64,000 bases of DNA from Cricetomys ansorgei (lineage: Eukaryota > Chordata > Mammalia > Rodentia > Nesomyidae). Numbering within the stretch: the stretch's first letter is position 1; each line of letters starts with the position of its first letter. Both the position numbers and the translations under genes were made by a program. The notes below the pieces were generated by a model. That model was not told where the DNA came from. It was given only the letters and a program-made list of their open reading frames with translations, and did no database searches. The stretch is taken from NCBI GenBank assembly GCA_026225945.1, contig JAMJFZ010000107.1:49205001-49269000 (forward strand), written 5' to 3'. Positions 46,755-58,384 of this stretch are shown piece by piece.

Positions 46755-48998
46755 TAATTGTCTCTAATGCTTTTGTAAAAAATCATGTATACATTTGTAC
46801 CATACTATATTCATTCCTTTCTTCAATTTTAGTGCTTTAAAAGGAATAAATCAGTGACAGCATTATAGATAACTTTGAAATTAAGTATCTTGCTCACTGC
46901 TCTGTGTGCACCAGATTCTGGGTTACTACATTGAGAAGGAGATATTGAAGTGTGAGATTCATAATCAGGTCAAATTGTAATAGTTACTGACTTCTTGATT
47001 TTGGGAAACTGTTACCAAGGACTGATGTCATCAAAGGATCGCCTCATGAGTGTAGATGACCCTGACAGACTCTTATTTCTTTAATCCCAGTTCCTAAATG
47101 AATTTTGGTTTATACCAGTGTTATTGCAAGAAGAGTGAATAAAACTGAGTCTCCCCTTGGGTATACTAATGTAAGAGATAAAAAGTCAATGACACATCAA
47201 TGTTTACTCCCATATGAGATGTGAGTGGCCTTAGCATTATAAGCTGTATTTTGTTTGAGTGACACTGAATAAAGTACATTAAAAGAGATGACATGGCTTT
47301 CTATTAATGGATATTGTGGTATTTCACAAATTCTTCTTTGAAGAATAAATACAAGTTCCTCAGAGCTGGGAATGACTAGAATCTAGCACCATCTATCTTA
47401 GCCCTACAGAATTCTGACCTGGACTTCAGGTTAATATCCAATATCTCCCAGTGTAGGATCATGAAGGAACATCTCATTCCTCCCATTCAGGATCAGTTCT
47501 CAGGGCCATATCACGCCAGTGTGGGGGCTAAATTCAAAGCATCTCTCTTCCCAATACTCCCTGGTTCTTGTTCATCCTGAGAGATTGCTTGAATGGAATT
47601 TTCACATATAAATCCATTCCCAATCTGTTTTTCATGGAATAAAGTACAATTTATACACATATATGAAGCTGTAAAGACTTAGGCAGGGTGCCAAACTTCC
47701 TTCAGGTACTTTGTAAGGCATTTGAGAAAGGAAGGGAATAAAACTCAGAGTTGTGTATTAAGCAGTATCTTGTTTATGCTTCTTGATATCATGCAATAAA
47801 ATGAGATAATTCTCTTTGTACATTATGATGGATCTACATGTTGTGTTTCAATATTGAAAATAATGGCTAAATCAGGAAAAGATATGTTTATGAAGTGACC
47901 AAACCCATCTAACAGTGACAGAATCACTCAAGTGAAGAAAGTAAAGGGGACTTGGGTCGAGTCAAACCTGTCGGTCTACAGCAAGACTTCTTTATTATGT
48001 TTCTTAGGTGTGTGGCTTATAAGATCAATTTATTTTTAGTCCTGTAACCTATGCATAGAAATTAAAGAAGGGCTTTATGCACTCTTATAACCTTTAGAGG
48101 ACCCATGTGCTGTCATATTAGGGTCTGTACTAAACAAGTTAAAGTTGTTTTTTTTTTTTCCTCCCCTTGGGTTGAAGATATAATAGGTAAACATTTAAGT
48201 TTCAAAGGCAGTGGAAAGAATGAATAAATTTAAAGGACAGTGTGAGATTCAGAAGCTACAAAATGTACTCTCTCCTCCAGATGTAGCAAGCAGAATGTGA
48301 GTGAGGCTGTGGATATTAGGAGGAACCCTAATATCTCCTTATGAGCTCACTGTTGAAAATATGAAATTTCCCAACCCATTTTTTACCTTATCATTTGTAT
48401 ATAAAGTACTCAACAAATAAAGTACATTCAGTACATTTTTCTGGGCTGACTGGATTCATTCTCTATGGTACAGAAAATGTACACCATGATGTAGTTAACC
48501 AAATATGTAGAATTTTACTTTAGTAAGGGAATATATGGACAAAGGTTTAAAAGCAATGCAAGATCATGAGTCATCCCTTGGAATTATGGGCTAGATGATG
48601 TCCTGGCTGATTCTGAGCAGCCATTAGATAATAAAATACCAGGTTGATGATAACTAGGAATTAGAAACAGTAGAGCAGTTAGTTACTCACACGTGATAGA
48701 AAGTGTCATGTGGGTGGGTTGATCCAAAGACAGACTCACAATTACAGGTTTCCTGTAATTACCTCTTAGAAGATTCAGACATATTTACTTTTACAACAAT
48801 CAAACTAAAATACAGAAAATTAAGCGTCTTCTCAATTTTATATTGCCATTTGTTCAAACATTCTATAAAACCAAACTTTCAAGTGTAAGAAATTTCCCCC
48901 TTTGCTTGTTCTGCCTCCTATTCTACAGTTTTGCGAAAAGCAAGCCCTGAGGACACTTATTTTTCACTAGAACAGGGCTCATCCCCCATTGCTGGTAA

Positions 48999-49004
<6 letters not shown>

Positions 49005-49040
<36 letters not shown>
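49005..49040 (+). repeat. (GT)18 microsatellite
   Basis: Thirty-six bp of perfect GT. Confidence 0.98.
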
Positions 49041-49042
<2 letters not shown>

Positions 49043-50273
49043 CCCTGTCTGCAATGTAAAAGAACAAACTGTTCTCACAATTTGTAGCAGAAATGATTCA
49101 AGCTCTCTTGTTCTGCCTATTTTGTATTTCATTTTGAGGTATACTTGACCAAGTGCAAATACCATGTGTTACATTGGCCCTTATTATGTTTTGACCCCAT
49201 TGTTTAAAAAATTATCTCTGTCAATCTTTCACTTAAAATCCAATTGACCTAGCATTTACTTAAACGATTGGTGTCTGTGTTACTATATTCATGCAACTAT
49301 CATGTAAAATATCTCAAAGAGAATTTCTGCATATTCATATTGGAAAGTATTTTTATACTTCACAAGTATCATAAAAATCATACCAATAAATGCTCAAATT
49401 AGATAATTCCATTTATTTTGCTAGTATCTTTTGAGAAGATTCCATGATATTTAATGTATATATTCATAAAAGTAGAATGTTAATTGCCTTTGTGTATAAA
49501 TTATGATATGTTGCACAGGATTTATAAGATAACCTAGATATGTTCCTTGCCTTTCTTGGCAGTCCTACTCAGGGAGGACAATGACTGTTGACCCGAGGCA
49601 TCCTATCTTGTCATAAACTCGTGGTGCTCTATGCTAAATAGTACATGTAAACTGTGGTCTATATGAGGAAGCTCCATCCCTTGAAGAAAATAGAGAAGGA
49701 AGAATTTAAATCAGAACATGGTGAACATAATAACTCATACACCATCACGGGACTTCCATGTTATATTTGATGTTGAAATGATAAATATCTTTTCTTCCTT
49801 CCCTTTTTTCTTGTCCTTTCAAACCACAATTATGATATTCTATGTATGGTCTTGAAAACTGGCAAATAAGTGAAAGAAACATTTAGGGGTTAATTGAAGG
49901 TCAATGTAATAATAAAGTCTTTATGAATGTGGGTAAGTAAAGTATTTAGAAAACACTGTAAATTATGAGAGAGTTGGATTTTCTTCCTTGTTAATGTTAC
50001 TAGGGAGTCAGTTGGGTTCCAGTACAAGTGAAAGGAACTTCCAGGATGTGCAATGTGAACTACCCATGAACTTGTAGCAAGTGGAGTTTAACTGACCCGT
50101 CAATCAGTGCTTGTCTTTGTGCTTTTTTCCATGTGTGATAGTATTTGTATTTTACTTTATGTTCTTCTGCATTTGCCCCTTCTCTTTCATCCTTTGCATT
50201 GAGAAGCAAACATTGTTTAAAGTGTCACAGAGAAGTTAAACTGGCTTTTTGTTTGGTTGTTTGTTTTGGTTTT

Positions 50274-50276
<3 letters not shown>

Positions 50277-50304
<28 letters not shown>
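50277..50304 (-). repeat. T28 homopolymer (probable antisense poly-A)
   Basis: Twenty-eight consecutive T, preceded by GTTTGGTTGTTTGTTTTGGT. It looks like the tail of a minus-strand retroposon, but the sequence that follows is not a family I recognise, so the body is either very short or decayed. Confidence 0.7.
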
Positions 50305-50608
50305 GGTTAACATTTGTCAGCTGCCGTGCATTTGAATCTAAGATGATACTTAGAATTTGGAATTGATAAAAACATTGATGAAAGAAAAATAATGGAAATG
50401 CAAAGTTCAGCAGATTATTTAAATGTATTAGCAGACAAAAATTACATACAGATCTTAAGACATAAATTAACGCAATTCAGGTACCATTAAAATGTTGATT
50501 CATGCCTGGCTTACAAACAGCTTAGAGTTAATATGGTAAGCTCATAAAAGGATACTCAAAGATGGATGAACACTCTCTTCTATGATAAAAGTAGTTTTGC
50601 AGTGTTCA

Positions 50609-50718
50609 TGTGTGTGTGCATGCACACATGAATGTGTGTGTGCTTGTGTATGTGTGTATATGTGTGTACATGTATTCATGTGTATGGGTGTAAGTGTATA
50701 TGTGTATATGTGTGTATT
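50609..50718 (+). repeat. Interrupted TG/TA-rich dinucleotide tract
   Basis: About 110 bp of mostly TG with CA, TA and ATTC interruptions. Overlapping Cys/Val and Thr/His frames are artefacts. Confidence 0.9.
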
Positions 50719-51719
50719 TGAAATTTCTGTGTTTCATATTTTTCAAGATAGAAAAATAATAATGCCTTTTTCTGTTGTGAATAGAATGCAATACTGTGTT
50801 CTGGGCACACATGATTCTCTGTTATTGGCAGTAAACTTGTTTCAGGATGTACTAAGTTCTATTAGTATTTTATGTAATTAGCACGTAGATAACAATTACC
50901 ATTGGTGGATTCTCTATAAGTAAGCTTCTTTTGGTGTTTATTTAGTCTTACCAAAGTGGTACAGTATTTATGACCTGTGATTAATCACATGTTATAGTAC
51001 AGCCAGAGTATTTCACATTGGTGTCTTAAGTTTCTGTTAAAGAGATAAATTAGTTCCTTTATGTTCTGATACTGCACACCAGGTGGCCCAGTACTGTGGC
51101 AACTGTAAATGCTAAGGAAAATAAAATGAAATCCAAGATGAAACAACTGAAACTTCAGATTTTGTGGTACTCCTAGACATAAAAATATGGCTGATAATGT
51201 TTCCTTTGAATATGGCTTCTCAGATGATAGCTCTGGCTTTCAATAATGTCAAACAGTTCTGATACCTGCCAAAGGACATTAGTAGAAGTTACTTATACCC
51301 CTGGTATCTTCATTAGTGATCATAAAGCAAATGATAGATTTACTTGTGAAAACAACTGATGCAAGAGTTACAATAAGTAGTCTGTACAGCACTTCCTTTT
51401 ACTGAATAAAGAGGAGTTGGTGTTGGAGAAGAGCTGGTAAACACAGCTATCAGAGTAGAGGCTGGGGATTAATACCTCTGCAGGTTCTTTCCCTCATATT
51501 ATGGTTTTAACATGTATTTCCGGCCTCCCATCTGTAATCTAAGCAAATATTTCTTATCTCACTCACTATGTGGCTCTTTTAGCAGGAAAAGGAACCTGAT
51601 TAGTGTTAAAGGAACAGATTTTGTGAGACTGGTGATTGACTGTTGGGTTTCACAGTAATCAATCAAAACTAGTCCTCTTCAGAAGGGGGTGGCTTAATAA
51701 TTAGAGCTAAATTCTTTCT
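50719..51719. other. Unique DNA
   Basis: No feature recognised in 1 kb. Confidence 0.4.
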
Positions 51720-51937
51720 CTTTCTTGATTTCTTTTTTAATTATTTGCATATGTGTATCTGTGTGGGGATTTTATGCACATGAGTTAAGTACCCACAGAA
51801 GTCCGAATAGGTTTTACAGTCCTTGAAATTATAAGCATTTGTGAGCCATAGGATTTGTGAACTAAACTCAGATCCTCTGCAGAAACAGTGTGCAACCTTA
51901 ACTTCTGACCTACCTCTCAAGACCTTGCATTCCTTTG
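51720..51937 (-). mobile_element. B3-type SINE, antisense
   Basis: TTTTTAATTATTTGCATATG, ATTTTATGCACATGAGTTAA, GTACCCACAGAAGTCCGAAT, TTGAAATTATAAGCATTTGT-GAGCC, AACTAAACTCAGATCCTCTG, CAGAAACAGTGTGCAACCTT and AACTTCTGACCTACCTCTC follow antisense B3 from tail to tRNA-like head. The plus-strand frame starting at 51,841 crosses the SINE boundary and is not a gene. Confidence 0.82.
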
Positions 51938-53822
51938 AATTGCTAAATAAAACAGTAGACAAATTTATCACAAATATTTTTATCCATTCAGCAACATGTT
52001 ATTTTGATACAACATTGAATCTTTTAAATAAAGCTACTATGAGCCATTTTGTACAGTTTATAAATACACATCACTATATTTCTTTAGAGAAACTGATAAT
52101 AAAAATATTGGATAAATTTTGTTCACAGAAATGTAAGAATAGAAAAGCTATAGACTCAAGTTAAACTATTTTGATTTCCCCACTGCTTATAGCCAATACA
52201 ATACAAATTAAAATATTCTTTCATGAGTAACATGTAACACTAAACATGAAAATGTATATAACAAACAGTTTTGTGACTTTTGAATGCTATTATTCATTAT
52301 CTTAAGATTATAGATTCAGTATGTTAATTAATTCCTCAGCCTCTGGGATGAGAAGATTTTTTGTCAGGCATCTTGTTATTTCTATTGCTAAATGAATGAA
52401 CATATACTATATGAATCTTAGGTTTCAGCAGAGTCAACAGCCAGAATCTATTCGCTTTCTTTCTCTGTGTGTGTTCAAGTATAGCATCCAATATAAAAAT
52501 AAGCTGACTTCATAATATAAATATATTTACAACACTTAGATTGGATTTGATATGTAATATTGCTTGAAAAATTTAAAATAATTTCTCTAACTGCTACATA
52601 TCCCTATGTGGCTTTAAGTAAGTATTTCAAGGTTTTATGTGTATAATAAGCTGGGCACTTTACTTCAATGAAATATGGCAAGTAGGATGACAAATTTATA
52701 CAATTCACAGCAGCTAACTGAAAGTATATGTGAGATACAAAATGTACACCTTTATCAAAATAAGTTTCTAAAAATAAAGAGATTAAATGATTAAAAATTA
52801 TAACATTAATTTTTATTATATTTTTAAAAAATATATACAAATAACATAAACACATGCAAATTTACTCAAAAATATTGCAGCCCTTTTGTATATATTCATT
52901 ATTGAAGTTTTGTGTTAATTGTAAAGTTTGAGAAAATAAAATTTAATTATATTTACAATTTGAATGCTTATGTTAGCATATATGAATTTTACTAAAAAAT
53001 CTCACCATCTGTTTCGTATTTGTGTGCTTAGATACATAAACATATACAACAAAATTTTACATACTTACTGAATGTATTTAATGATAACAATTACAGTTAA
53101 GCTCTATTTTATGTAAAGATGGCTTTGCTGGAAGACAAAAAGTAATTTCCCTAGTTTATTTGAACACTTGAAATTAATTTAATCATAAAATGCTGCAAAT
53201 TTTTTCACATTCTTCCTTTATAGTGTTAGCATGAGGATTTTGAGTAGATTTTCCATAATGCTAAGATATACATACTTGAATGTGTAGGTTCACGTTTGTT
53301 TATGTATATGTATATCTGAGGAAAAATCTCTTAATTTAAAACAACTTGTAATTCAACAAAAATAATAAAAAATAATTTTAATATCTGTCCACCAAGTAAA
53401 CTAGTAGTAATGCATCATTATTTTATTAATAATTTAGCAACATGAAGAAATATGTTGAGTATGTTAGCTTGAACTTAGATTCTACAGAGATGTTACTGTA
53501 AAAATCTGAAAAATCAATGAATGGTGAGTGAAATTTCAGAATTACCTTTATATTTCCTTTGTTCTTCAAATTATAAGTTTTATATATCAGAGGATGATTT
53601 TGTGTCATGAATCTACTTTCTTGCTTGTCAGGTTAGTATCTTATACCTAGGATTCTCATCTTGGTAAAACCATTGATGCCTTTTCCTTCCCTAGCAACCT
53701 GCATAACACCTGCAAGCACTATGAATACCAGCCAGCAATGGAAATGCAGTTAGAGATGGATGGGGTTGATGGAGATGAGAGAGAGAGAAGAGAGTGTGTA
53801 GATAGAGGGTAAATAGAATAAT
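51938..53822. other. Very AT-rich unique DNA, ~1.9 kb
   Basis: No gene or repeat recognised. Confidence 0.4.
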
Positions 53823-53884
53823 GTGTAGTGTGTGTGTGTGTGTGTATGTGTGTGTGTGTGTATGTGTATATGTGTGTGTGTATA
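53823..53884 (+). repeat. (TG)n microsatellite with TATG interruptions
   Basis: About 62 bp of TG, broken by TATG three times. A GA-rich stretch (53,776-53,795) lies just before it. Confidence 0.96.
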
Positions 53885-54294
53885 AAATTGAAAATTGTCA
53901 AAGAACTTACATAGTAAATGAAATTTTGTTTCCTTCCTGACATATATTCTGTGAATGAAATATAAAATCAAACACATATTTTTTTTCTATTTGCAACTTA
54001 GTGTGGCAAACACTAAAATATCTAAATTATAAATATCCATGTAATAATTTTATGAGTGTTTGAATTTACATCATATAAACAATAGTACATATTTGTATAG
54101 AATAGAAAATTTTAGCAGTTGATACTGAGATTCGGACTTAAGTCCCATTAAATTAGTAATTCATATTAAGAACTAAAGAATTCTAATCAATTTCAAACCT
54201 AAATATGAAACTTAAATTATATGGGTTTTTAGAAAAGTCAAAATTACATTGGAAAACACTAATATGTTCAGCAGCATTAATATTAAAATTGGGC
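53885..54294. other. Unique AT-rich DNA
   Basis: No feature recognised. Confidence 0.4.
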
Positions 54295-54455
54295 CTTGAG
54301 AGATAGATCAGTGGGAAAAGCAGTTGATGCATAAGCAGAGGTACTAAGTCTGGCATACACAGCACAATGGCTCACAAGAAGAAAGGCTGAGTCAAATATG
54401 ATAGAAGTTGAGGACTGACATTCAAATTTATCCTCTGCCCTCCACATACATGTTG
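54295..54455 (+). mobile_element. B3/B4-type SINE, sense (diverged)
   Basis: The head CCTTGAGAGATAGATCAGTG-GG, then CACAGCACAATGGCTCACAA, GAAGTTGAGGACTGACATTC and TCCTCTGCCCTCCACATACA-TG, matches a tRNA-headed rodent SINE through to its 'cctctgccctccacatgca' 3' tract. In place of the usual CA tail it passes into a pentamer array. Confidence 0.68.
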
Positions 54456-54606
54456 TAGCCCTGGTCCAGTCAGGTCTTCTCTGGTCCAGTCCAGTCTATT
54501 CTGTGCTAGTCTGGTCCGGTCTGATCCATTCCGATCCCACCCCATGTGATCTGCCATGGTCCAGTCCAGTCTGATATGCCTTGATCCTGTCCAGTCTGCC
54601 CTGGTC
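54456..54606 (+). repeat. Degenerate pentamer array (CCAGT/CTGGT)n
   Basis: About 150 bp can be cut into five-base units, mostly CCAGT, CTGGT, CTGAT, CTGCC and related variants, with T at most unit ends. CTGGTCCAG decamers are near-palindromic. The minus-strand frame at 54,372-54,632 reflects this (a recurring Leu-Asp-Trp-Thr-like motif every 15 bp) and is not a gene. The unit is unrelated to the usual SINE CA tail. Confidence 0.88.
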
Positions 54607-55296
54607 TGCCATACTGCATCATTATGCCACACTGTAGATTAATTTAAGCAATTTTAATGAATATGAATAAAACAAAAAGTCAGATTTATAACCATCTGAA
54701 AATGCCCAAATGTTCCAGAAACTAAGAGTGGTCATAAAAGAACAAGGAAAGAAACAGGAAGAGGAAATTTGCTCTCAGTGATTGGATTAATCAACTGTCA
54801 GGAAGTTGACATTGAACTAGATCTTCCTTTCCATCACTGAGAGCTAGTACTAGGTACCAGTGATTCAATTAAACTCCATGTTCACCAAGTATTGCCTATT
54901 CTTCCACAGGCTTATATTATCATGTACGTTTTAAAGCATATCCTTTAATTGACCAAAAAACAGTTTGCATATACATTTGTTGTGCACTTGTGGTTTTAAA
55001 AATGCATGCATTGAAGTAGTTTAATTAAAATACATATTAATTTGCATCATAATATTGCATATATACACATATATGTTATGGAAAAGGAACCTGTAAAAGG
55101 AATTTAATTTTTCAGTGATCACTTGACTAAGGTGGAGCTATTTTACAGCTAGATTAGGACTTATGACTTCTTGTTATGACTACATAGCTATTTCTGAGAC
55201 AGGGTCATGTGACCTGGATCATAAATACACCGATGCAAATACATCATACACATACATACATACAGATATAAAGACACAAAACTAAATTTACAGAGG
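54607..55296. other. Unique AT-rich DNA
   Basis: No feature recognised apart from a short (ATAC)n at 55,246-55,263. Confidence 0.4.
55246..55263 (+). repeat. Short (CATA)n
   Basis: About 4.5 units of CATA. Confidence 0.85.
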
Positions 55297-55362
55297 CTGA
55301 TCAGTCAATGGTAGTACAGCATCTCCTTAATGTCTACAGGACTCAAGATCCATCTCCAATAG
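55297..55362 (+). mobile_element. ID/tRNA-like SINE, sense (diverged)
   Basis: GATCAGTCAATGGTAGTACA, GCATCTCCTTAATGTCTACA and CAAGATCCATCTCCAATA follow the ID head ('gctcagtggtagagc ... cttgcctagcatg ... gttcaatccccagca') with many changes. Confidence 0.5.
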
Positions 55363-55569
55363 TGCAATATAGACAATCAAAAAGGTCTAAAAGATAACTT
55401 TTAAAGTAGATAAGGTATATGCAATACTAAGACTGGTAGAGGATTTTCGGCTTGTACATAATTCAAAACTGAAACATATTTTGTATAAAAATTTAGAAAA
55501 CCTTTCTGAATAATCCAAGGAGTTTCAATAATTCTTAGAAGAAAAGTGAAAAGTATACATGTCAATCAT
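55363..55569. other. Unique AT-rich DNA
   Basis: No feature recognised. Confidence 0.35.
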
Positions 55570-56110
55570 ATGCTAATTAAACTCTGTTGCAATTATGGGG
55601 AAGATGTAACACATTGTTTACATATTTATACCCCTAACAGATTGATAAGACTGAATAATATTGACATTGTAAATATTAATGCAAATATAGAACAGCATGA
55701 ATGCTCATACACTATTGATACAGCCTCTTTGGAAAAAAAACACTCATTATCTACAAATGGAAAAATGCACTTCTGATCACTGAGCAATTACACAGTTACA
55801 AACATGTTGGAAGAGAGATATGCAATGATTCTCATAGCATATTTTTTCTGTATAAGCTCCTACTGGAAATAAACTAATAAACAGGGTTTTTGGAGTGACA
55901 ATCAATAGGCACATACCAAAGACCAAGATGATGCTGAAAACATGAAATAACTAGGTATATTACTATGGTTGATTTTCACAAAGTAGAGCTGAGAGAAAAA
56001 ATGAGATCACAAAGAGAAATGAAGTTTTTTTTAAAGTTTATTAAAACTCTTCTATGTTACAATGTTTGGAGGTGGATGTATTGCTCATACCCTATAGATA
56101 AAACGAGGAA
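55570..56110 (+). mobile_element. Ancient L1M fragment (ORF2 end/3'UTR), sense
   Basis: GAATGCTCATACACTATTGA, ACAGCCTCTTTGGAAAAAAA, TATCTACAAATGGAAAAATG-CAC, CTGAGCAATTACACAGTTAC, GCAATGATTCTCATAGCATA and GGAGTGACAATCAATAGGCA follow the old mammalian L1 ORF2 end ('atgctcatacactgctggtgg ... cctctatggaaaaaca ... tacaaaatttgaaaatgcac ... cccagcaattccact ... cattgcagcat'). It has no open frame beyond ~75 codons. Confidence 0.68.
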
Positions 56111-57264
56111 ATGGTTAACAATTGTGAGGAACATTGGGGTCATGACTTAGGACTAACAAAAAGCTTTTAAGTCATTGAGAATCTTGATTCCACATAAAGT
56201 AAAACAATGTAAAAGGAAAAGTTTTGTTCATTAGATTACATAGTAATGGCAACAAAGAGCACCTGTTAGGCAAAACTTTTATTTACAGGCTCTTTCAAGT
56301 TTATTGATTAGCTCTTTAATGACCTATGATAGCTCACTATCAGGACAGTGATGATGCAACAGACAGATTCCATCAATTTCTATAGTCAAGAATCTGAACA
56401 AGAATCAGAGAACTTAGTTCCATCTGTTTTAGCTTAAGATTCAACCTATATTCATGATATCAGTTCTATCTGAGGAAGAGCTGAGGGAGATCCCTGTGCA
56501 AGCTCACATGAGATTTCGCAGGATTAAGCTCCTACAGGATTCTAAACAGATACTTTAGTTGAGTGTGAGCTGTTGAAGCTCTTTCTGTTACAACCAATTT
56601 CACCACACCTTCAGATAATAGTGTACTTTGTCAAAAGTGCTGAGGAGTCATAAGCAGAATCTTACAATAGAGTTGCAAGGAATTGTGTTTTCTTTAGTGT
56701 TACTTTTGATTTGGGTGTGTTGTAAGCATGTATAGGCATCTCTGTGGGAGGGGACACACACCTATGAAGAAGGTGCATTTGGAGGTTAGAGACTGACTTC
56801 AAATATCCCTGGTTGGCTGTAAGCAGGTATACATACACAGGCGTATACACTGGTGTTATATCTCCACAGCAAGAATTGACAAGGGTTCTAGGTGTCTAAG
56901 CTCAGCACTGAAAGCTCTTTCTTGACTGTGTCAACTTCAGAGTTTGAAGCTGCAATTGTGGAAAGCTCTATCAGATAACTTCTTCATCTTCTATTGGTTA
57001 CAACATGTCACAGGTCCTCCCCCTGCTCAGTGGGAAAAGAGCCAATATGAGAGTCATAGACTTTGAAGACAATTGGGACCCATCTGCTTATCTATTTGCA
57101 GAATCTTCTTTGTTATATGGAATCTCAAAATCAATTTTCATTTCATTTTATATTTATATTAAAAACATTCGGTGTCCTACATATCTATCATTGTGTTTGG
57201 AAAATAGTGGCAGATGAAAAATAATCTCATAATAAATTAATGAGCTATTGTATTTTATTATTTT
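56111..57264. other. Unique DNA
   Basis: No gene or repeat recognised in ~1.15 kb. Confidence 0.4.
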
Positions 57265-57345
57265 ATCTTTTGGCAATAGTAGAGAATCATTCTGGGCCTT
57301 CTGTTTGATAGTCAAGTGATTTCCATTGAGCCACATTTTCAGCCC
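57265..57345 (-). mobile_element. ID/RSINE-type tRNA-derived SINE, antisense
   Basis: TTTTGGCAATAGTAGAGAAT, CATTCTGGGCCTTCTGTTTG, ATAGTCAAGTGATTTCCATT and GAGCCACATTTTCAGCCCC are a good antisense match to the tRNA-Ala-type SINE ('gaacccagggccttgtgcttgctaggcaagtgctctaccactgagccacatccccagcccc'). Confidence 0.75.
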
Positions 57346-57699
57346 CTAATGAAACTTTTATATTTGAAAAAAAAAAGTACTAACTTTGTTTTTCTTCTAC
57401 CTGGCAAAGTAGAGTTAGTTTTTCATTTTAAGGCTAAATCAAGTGTCAGATCAAAAGCATATTAAAGCATAAATTGTATTTGTTCAACACATTTTATCTA
57501 TCACGTAAAGCCCCATGAGCTACATAAAGCATTATCCTAACTCAGCAATAAACTTACCAGTAGTGCTAAAAAACAGTAGTGAAACAATATGAATCTTGTG
57601 TTTCTTGAGAATGCCTTAAGGGTTAACATATTGCATGTAGGAAAGAGCTCAGTGTTTAAAATAATTATACAGATGAACTCTGAAATTATGATGCAGTAA
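57346..57699. other. Unique AT-rich DNA
   Basis: No feature recognised. Confidence 0.35.
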
Positions 57700-57935
57700 T
57701 TATGAACATTCCCTGTATTCTATATCAAGTGCTGCACTGTTCTAAACTCTTAACTTGTATGAATTTGTTTAGTCCTCATGTTTACCACTCTAGAGAGAAT
57801 AATGTTTTCACTATAGTGCAAGTGGAAAAGCTGATGTTGAGAGTAAAATGGCTTGCCTCGCTTGCCCAGTGAGTAAATGGTGAAGGAAGGTTGAGCACGA
57901 GGGCATCTGGCTTTAGAGTTGTGCTCTTAACATCT
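57700..57935 (+). mobile_element. MIR SINE, sense, nearly full length
   Basis: ATCAAGTGCTGCACTGTTCT, TTTGTTTAGTCCTCATGTTT, AAGTGGAAAAGCTGATGTTG, AAATGGCTTGCCTCGCTTGC, CCAGTGAGTAAATGGTGAAG and CATCTGGCTTTAGAGTTGTG-CTCTTAAC trace MIR from the 5' region through the core to the 3' end. Confidence 0.85.
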
Positions 57936-58384
57936 CTGAGACAGTCCTTTAGTCACCCTTCCTTCATGGTGAACATGCTGAGATTCATTCACTGAACAAA
58001 AAGAGAGGAAGTATTTCCTCTAAATGTTATTGCTGAGGATTTAATACTGCTAGATTCTCTGTGTTTTGAATCATTGATAACAGTAAGTACTTTGGTAATA
58101 TAGAATTCAGAACAAACACACGACCAATGACATTGTTCTCTATTGCACTTGTTTGTATTGTAATTTTGCCAAGACAAAGTCATGAAGACTACCTCCTGAG
58201 GGCTCGTAAACTATTCTCTATCCTTTCCACAATGCAACAACACCATGTTACAAAAGCTATCTATTTCTTTCTCTTTCTTTCTTTTTCTTATCTTTTTTTT
58301 TTTCTTTGCTAGATATAATGGTGAAAAAATTGAAACAAACTTATTAACTACTGGCAAAGAGCAATCAATTCAATTGGTATCTTC
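57936..58384. other. Unique DNA
   Basis: No feature recognised. A T-rich stretch (58,259-58,306) lies shortly upstream of the L1. Confidence 0.35.

Larger units (their letters stand above)
44111..50276. other. Repeat-poor unique block, ~6.2 kb
   Basis: The longest stretch without a recognised interspersed repeat. It contains only a short (AAC)n at 46,738-46,754 and (GT)18 at 49,005-49,040. The 116-codon minus frame at 45,863-46,213 shows no domain and sits among stops in all frames. Such a block may hold ancestral or regulatory sequence, but no exon is apparent. Confidence 0.4.

Noticed and set aside
50277..50304. Recent retroposition marked by T28
   Set aside because: No recognisable retroposon body follows and no target duplication was found; the homopolymer may be slippage.
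54372..54632. 86-codon frame with a repeating Leu-Asp-Trp-Thr-like motif
   Set aside because: Periodicity comes from the pentamer array; 15 bp equals five codons.
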